Part shown: one piece after another, positions 20,130 through 25,211 of the stretch
Layout: each line of letters starts with the position of its first letter
Numbering within the stretch: the stretch's first letter is position 1
Assembly (NCBI GenBank): GCA_002633005.1
Contig: NMRA01001115.1
Coordinates: 1-25,211, forward strand
Length of the DNA stretch: 25,211 nucleotides
From: Phoronis australis
Taxonomy: Eukaryota; Phoronida; Phoronidae
Direction of reading: 5' to 3'
The notes under the pieces: model-generated
Database searches by the model: none
What the model saw: the letters and a program-made list of their open reading frames with translations, nothing else
Told to the model about the DNA's origin: nothing
Translations under genes and position numbers: made by a program

Positions 20130-20515
20130 CCATCAGTCATCCACCAGATTTCCCTGTACCTCCCATCAATCACCACTCCGCATCCAAAACCCTGCACTTC
20201 CTTCAACCTGCAGTACATGTAACTTACCACTGGTCAGGAGTCGTCACCATTCGCTTTTCTCAATCATTCGTCATGATAAGTCATTTTTGATAATGACATA
20301 TGACGCTGTTCGACACAGCAACCTTCACCATCCGCCACCCCCATCACTATCACTCAATTCTCCCAACGAGAACTCTCCGCCCGGGGATCGCAACACGCCA
20401 CTCGTCACAGATCACGATCATCGTCAACAATCTCATCACCGCTCACCACGAGCTCGCTTTACTCACTACCCATCACCGCTGCGCTTCACCGACACTCACT
20501 AGTAGTCGCTGCTGT
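20130..20515. repeat. CA/CATCAC-rich degenerate minisatellite
   Basis: The plus strand is C/A-rich with many CATCAC, CACTC and CCACC words, as if it were the inverted counterpart of the GT-rich tract at 19500-19705. Two overlapping open frames (20287-20533) are low-complexity H/P/S/T-rich strings without a domain. Confidence 0.5.
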
Positions 20516-20861
20516 ACATTGCAGGGGCGATAATAAACACACAACGGTGCACGCATGGTCGGTCCGTGACATCATCTTTTATATATTTGTTGATGCGAAA
20601 ATATATATGCTTGCTTGGCATATGCAAAACCATGGACATCTAATATGGCTGACTGTTGGGTTTTACTTCAATGAGGCCAGCATGCTTTAATCATTAACTG
20701 GAGATGACAAGCACCAGGAAGAGATAACCACTCTCTTCCTGCAAGCACACATTTTTTGCTTATTGAAAAACTCCTTTCTCAGGACGATCCCGTTTTGACA
20801 CCTGGCGCAGATTTTTTTCGAAACAAACAGTAACGTTGTTTTTCTTTTCTCTTTCTTTCAG

Positions 20862-20879
20862 GGGAAGGTTGGGAATTAA
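20862..20879 (+). CDS. Candidate terminal collagen exon
   Basis: A strong pyrimidine tract and acceptor (TTTTCTCTTTCTTTCAG) precede GGG AAG GTT GGG AAT TAA, in phase 0 with exon D. Translation gives G-K-V-G-N-stop, keeping the Gly register (GKV G). If used, the collagen would end without a C-terminal non-collagenous domain, which is unusual. It may be a short isoform's last exon or a cryptic site. Confidence 0.3.
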   Translation, partial: GKVGN

Positions 20880-23669
20880 TCGTTGTTGTTTTGAGTTTAC
20901 GGCCTGTGTTCATTTCCGTTCACCTTATTTTGCTTTAGCTGCAGTGTGTTACTTTGCTGCTATTAGGCCTACAGTCATTCATCCCTGAGTGAAAGTCCTG
21001 ACCAATGTCAAGCCAATTATTCGTCTTTCCGAATTAGTTGAAAGGACTGTTATGCACTGTGAAGAAGATTTGAGTAGGCCTACTGGCAGACGATGTTATC
21101 AATCTCAGCTTTTTAGTCTGGATTCATAAACATCCGTTTTTTGCATGGTTTCAGCTCATCCGTTTTCTTCTAACATTTTTCCTGTTTGGACTCCCATCCA
21201 AGCATGCAACGTGTTCAAGTTGGACCTGCATGTTCGTATGAGCCCATAGGCTTATTTGCACAAATAACCCTTTAAAAAAGAGTGTCTCTGAATGTTGCAG
21301 ATTTTTGAACTTTATATGGACAGGCAGAAGGTTCTGTCAAAAAGTTGCAAAGCCAAACGATTTCCCAGTTACATGTATCTGGCTTAGTATGCAAGCACGC
21401 ATCCTATCACGTAGTCAATTTTCCAATGCTCATTTCAGAGACAATTTCCACAATGGCCTAATCTTCCTCTGCCTGCGTTCTGGTATGTCTGTTTTGTGCG
21501 AGTGTTGTCGCATTTTCTTGAATCAGGTCGCGAGAGGTTGAGGCTTTTGAAATTTATATCATTGCTGGCATGCTTAGATGGTACGGTAAATCTGTCTTAA
21601 TTTTCGACAATGGAAACAGACGCGGATTTAGGGGGAGGTCATGGCCTCCCCTAAAATTCTCCAAGATACAACTTGGGGGGGGGGGGCGANGTCTTTAAAA
21701 TGTAATTTGAAGTTAAAGTGGAATGTTTTTATATGAGGAACGACTATTGTATATCCTTCCGTTGAGACAATGTGCTTATATTTGAAACAAATGCGTTTTT
21801 CCGATGACTTACAAGGGTTTATTCCCAAGCTACACTTGTGAGCGCAGGCAAGAGACCCTTGTACAAAGACTGGATGTTTCATGTCTTTAATCATTCCTAG
21901 TATTCTATAATTAACTAGTAAGAGCTGCAGTCCGCCATGTTTAGCTTGCTGAAAATGAAAATCGAACTAGGTCTTTTAGTCTCATAACGTTGGCCTTATG
22001 ATAGTCCTTACCGTGATAGGATTCTGTTCCCTTTACCATCTCTAGTCACAGGCAACGCGTACATGTGCCATTTTCGAATTCACAATTTTGGGGTTGGCCA
22101 ATGCCAATTAACTGTCAAGCGTTTTCTAGTCGGTGTTGGCTTCGGCGGGGTTGTTGGTAACAGACATTTAATTCTATGGTAGGACTATTGCGAGAGTAAA
22201 CGACCTAATTCGATTTTCGTTTTCAGCCAGCTATACAGGACGAATGCCATTTTTATCTGAAGCATGTCATCATCTGTTGTCATGGTAACTCAAGCTGTAC
22301 TTACATGGCATTAACCTTACACCTCGTTTTTACTTAATATATCGCAGTCTCACGTATGGGCGCATGACCAAACATGCGCCTATTTACGGTATTCTGTCCA
22401 CTGGTGATTGTGATGTTTCGCCTTTCCTCGGCAAGGTTCTGAATGCCGGAAATCGCCGGATATCACGAGTAATATAGTTTTGAAATTTTCTGCAGTTTTT
22501 TATAAAAATGGAAATGAACGATATCTTACAGCTATTCAGGTCTATATTATTGCAAAAATGATGTATTTTGATTCGGAAACAGATAAATTTCTATGGTACT
22601 GTAAATAAGAAAGAATTGAAAATAAGTTTGCGAACAACCATTATTTCAAACAATTACCAAAACAATTCCTTCTGCTTCATGAATGGCAGCAACAACGCAT
22701 GTGAAAATAATTAAAATCTGCCTTTGTTTTAATGACGTCAAGGCAAGGGCAATTCCCATAATCAAGCTTCAAATGGCTAAACCGACCAGCTTGGGGACGA
22801 AGCTGTAAACGCGAGAGCCGCGCGAAAACGTAAGATCTCGCAAGACTTCGTGAGATACTGCAATATTATAATACAATCAAAGCATATGGTCACCCTAGAT
22901 TCCTTCGCGAAATTCTTGCGTCTATAAAACTCAGCAAAGGTCTCGTTTCGTGCACATGGGGAGTATCACACACTGCTATTAAATTCTGCATGGTTAAGCA
23001 TAGGTTCATTTAAAGCTAGTACATGGTTATTGTACTGTTTTTGCTCAAAGCAATTTAAGTCTCTCAGAGTTCAATCACCGAGCCTCTGAGACAGAAAGAA
23101 TTCATTAGCGGGCAGACGTCATTGGGTGTTATTGCCAACTCTACGGTATTGTCACTTAATAGGTAACAATTACGTTTGCATTGATTATATACATGGCTAA
23201 ATAAAATTTCGCCGGAGCGTCAATGCATATTTTTTCATCCACCTTGAATATATTGTTGTTTTGAAGGACGGTAACATGGGTAGTACTTACGGCACAAATT
23301 ATCGTCCCTCTTGACCGTAGTTATCGGATGACCCGAAAATATAAAATCCCACTGTTTACTGATTTAGCCTGAATACAAACGTGCAGAGCGATGCGTCTGG
23401 TCTTGGTCAGCAGTCAAAGGTAATAGTCTTATGGTCAAGGAATAGAAAAAAATAGGTTGAGTATAACTATAGGTGCTGTGAAGTCAAAACCAAAAGAAAA
23501 TGCGTGAATAGAAGTCCGTGAACTAAGACATTCTACGGATGTACACAAAGAAAGACTCAGGGATTTCACAGGTGAGCAGAAACTGGGAATAAAACAAACA
23601 TGGGCGATACTAACCAGCGGTAAATAGGGTGGAAACACAGAGATCAATATGGTGAGCTAAAACCAGGGA
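20880..23669. other. Non-coding: intron or 3' flank of collagen
   Basis: No Gly-X-Y exon and no convincing reading frame on either strand. It includes a TGCGCCTA motif at 22375, AATAAA at about 23203 and 23591, and one MITE fragment (listed). Whether it is intron or intergenic depends on the status of the 20862 exon. Confidence 0.45.
21617..21690 (+). mobile_element. MITE fragment, CAGNGGCGGAT family
   Basis: CAGACGCGGATTTAGGG is followed by CATGGCCTCCCCTAAAATTC, the latter matching 1487-1506 exactly. A G-run (12-13 bases) and an ambiguous base at 21690 follow. The 3' end is not identifiable, so the copy is truncated or diverged. Confidence 0.6.
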
Positions 23670-24116
23670 CATGAAAAGAATCCTACGTTGACACCGTAAC
23701 CGGTTGAGATTGGGCAACTCGACCGGTTTGCGCATCACAGATTCCGCCCGCTTAGATCAAAGACAACATGCTGTGGTAAATCAAATCGCTCCAGGCTGCT
23801 GATTTATCGTTCTCAAGATAAGGAGGACCATCATAAACACGTTGGGAGCGACAATTGTATTTTTGAATTTCCGTTGTGAAAGTTCGTATACAGCATATTT
23901 GAATAGTTCGTGAAAAGCACACGTGATCAGGTTTTTGAATTTTGAAGTTGGACAAGAAATGGGATTTTTACTACCTAAAACATTTGTTTAATTTTGCAAT
24001 ATTATGTTCCTCATTAATTGTGCTGTGTGTGCAACATAATTGGGCCAGTGACCAAACCACGAGGCCTCAGTTGGATTTTGAGGTAAGTCAAGCGTAATCG
24101 TACAATTCTTGGCATG
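23670..24116 (+). repeat. Unclassified dispersed repeat, copy 2
   Basis: Matches the reverse complement of 11534-11968 over nearly the whole length, with small indels, ending at CTTGGCATG. No coding sequence, poly-A tail or terminal inverted repeat was recognised, so the element class is open. Confidence 0.8.
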
Positions 24117-24389
24117 GGAAAATGTACCCGAAAATGTTTAGTCTATTTCCTGTTGGTTGTAACCGGTGTCTTTCTTCGTGCTTATCGGCAGAATGTCTTA
24201 TCCTTTCGTTTTCTTTTGTAACGCGTTTTGATTTCACGGCACGTAATGTTGCACTCGGCCTATTTTCTATTTTAATCTGTTAACATTTTCCCTACAACCG
24301 TTGATGAAGAGCGCATTGCTCGGAACGTTCGGGTTATGTCTTCAATACACGTCTTTTTATATTTTTTGTCGAAAATTGTGTGCGTGGAT

Positions 24390-24620
24390 TCATTGTTGTT
24401 AACGGCGTAAGTTAATTATTCAACATGGTAAAATACCTATTAAAGGTCTAAATTAATTATTAACGGCGTGAATTAATTGTTATTGGCATAAATTTCTTAT
24501 AGTGGCTAACTTTCTTCGTTAGCCATTGGTAAACTGATTCTTATTTTTTTAAATCAATTATTAACGGCGTAAACTAAGTATTAACGATGTAAATTAATTA
24601 TTAAGACTGTGTATTAATTA
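24390..24620. repeat. AT-rich degenerate tandem repeat
   Basis: TTAATTATTAACGGCGTAA-like units recur (about 24397, 24452, 24475, 24556, 24580, 24595) with variable spacing of roughly 20-25 bp or multiples. The copies are diverged and interrupted by unrelated sequence at 24500-24545. Confidence 0.6.
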
Positions 24621-24784
24621 GAATATAATATGTAAATTTTCATCGCAGAACACAGACAACCAATTTGCTTCTTAGATCATTTGTTTACACTGTTGACAAT
24701 TAATTTACCCCGTTACCCACGATGAATTACTCACGTAATTTACGTGCTTACCATTCACACATTTGGCCAACTATACGTCCTGAC

Positions 24785-25060
24785 CAACAACGTTATTGGA
24801 AGACGAGTTAAGGTTGGTGACGACGGACTGTTGGTGACTAGCAGCGGGTGAGGGGTGGTAACGTTCTGTGACTTGAGATACGTGATGTGCCATACTTGAC
24901 AGGTTACGAATGGCCTGTGATCTGCGGTGGCTGTCGAGTGTTAGAAAAGAGCATTGGAAGATTGGTGAAACAACCGGTGACAATTGATATATGGCTGGTG
25001 ACAAAAGGCGGATAGTTGTTGACGGCGTGGTTCATTAGCGGTGAACGAGGATATCATTAT
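24785..25060. repeat. GGTGAC-rich degenerate minisatellite
   Basis: Plus-strand G/T-rich tract with repeated GGTGAC, TTGGTGA and GCGGTG words, similar in style to 19500-19705. The minus-strand frame at 24771-25004 is low in information content and shows no domain. Confidence 0.45.
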
Positions 25061-25133
25061 TACTCTGCACTATCGCTGACCTACAATCATTTTCGAGCAT
25101 CACCATCACCCACCAGCATTTACCAACCTGATG

Positions 25134-25211
25134 CAGTGGCGGATCTAGGATATCACAAGGGGGGCCCAACATTTTGTCCGGCTGTAAGCATTTGCACCAA
25201 CCACGATTGTA
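25134..25211 (+). mobile_element. MITE left end, runs off the window
   Basis: CAGTGGCGGATCTAGG begins at 25134 and continues into a G-run (GGGGGGCCCAAC). It matches the left ends at 1130 and 14268. The right end lies outside the window. Confidence 0.6.

Noticed and set aside
23387-23419. 33-bp exon-like segment (acceptor GTGCAG, donor GTAATA) reading SDASGLGQQSK
   Set aside because: Phase 0 and the same size as collagen exon C, but no Gly-X-Y register and a weak pyrimidine tract; likely chance.
1-25211. CRISPR array, operon or prokaryotic system
   Set aside because: No regularly spaced direct repeats with unique spacers, and no bacterial gene arrangement; the tandem repeats seen are of satellite or duplication type.

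Overview
This window looks like nuclear DNA from an invertebrate animal, most plausibly an invertebrate deuterostome such as amphioxus, a hemichordate or an echinoderm. The reasons are a leucine-rich-repeat/immunoglobulin (LRR-Ig) receptor of the type expanded in those animals, a collagen gene split by GT-AG introns, abundant short palindromic and MITE-like repeats, TA and CA microsatellites, and recurring TAGGCCTA words. The species call is an inference. There is no sign of operons, prokaryotic genes or CRISPR arrays.

Two genes are well supported. On the minus strand, about 2.97-5.76 kb, lies an apparently intronless gene for a type I membrane receptor: signal peptide, about 26 LRRs, LRRCT cap, one Ig domain, one membrane helix and a 26-residue tail. 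Its reading frame is broken once by one extra base in a five-base homopolymer (5135-5139). On the plus strand, 14.5-19.0 kb, four phase-0 exons encode consecutive Gly-X-Y collagen sequence with one 17-residue non-collagenous interruption. A tiny fifth exon with an in-frame stop may exist at 20862. The collagen gene must continue upstream and may continue downstream of the window.

The rest is introns and intergenic DNA dominated by repeats. These include a 169-bp tandem duplication (0.5-0.86 kb), several copies of a MITE family with CAGNGGCGGAT ends (1.13, 14.27, 21.6 and 25.1 kb), and GTC/GAT-rich degenerate satellites (1.6-2.4 and 12.6-13.2 kb). A TGCGCCT-rich stretch covers 6.0-8.2 kb and a possible 350-bp inverted-repeat element lies at 10.15-10.5 kb. 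An unclassified repeat of about 440 bp occurs twice, in opposite orientation (11.5-12.0 and 23.7-24.1 kb). The segment 13.6-19.8 kb has an unusual density of hairpin-forming palindromes, one of them a 54-bp insertion bracketed by an 8-bp target duplication.

The large collagen intron (14.6-18.0 kb) holds decayed transposon coding sequence: a recognisable but broken THAP zinc-finger domain on the minus strand and a probable LINE fragment on the plus strand. The two real genes show no functional link. I did not find a clearly new biological system; the most noteworthy signals are the broken LRR-Ig receptor, the micro-palindrome elements with target duplication, and the THAP relic.
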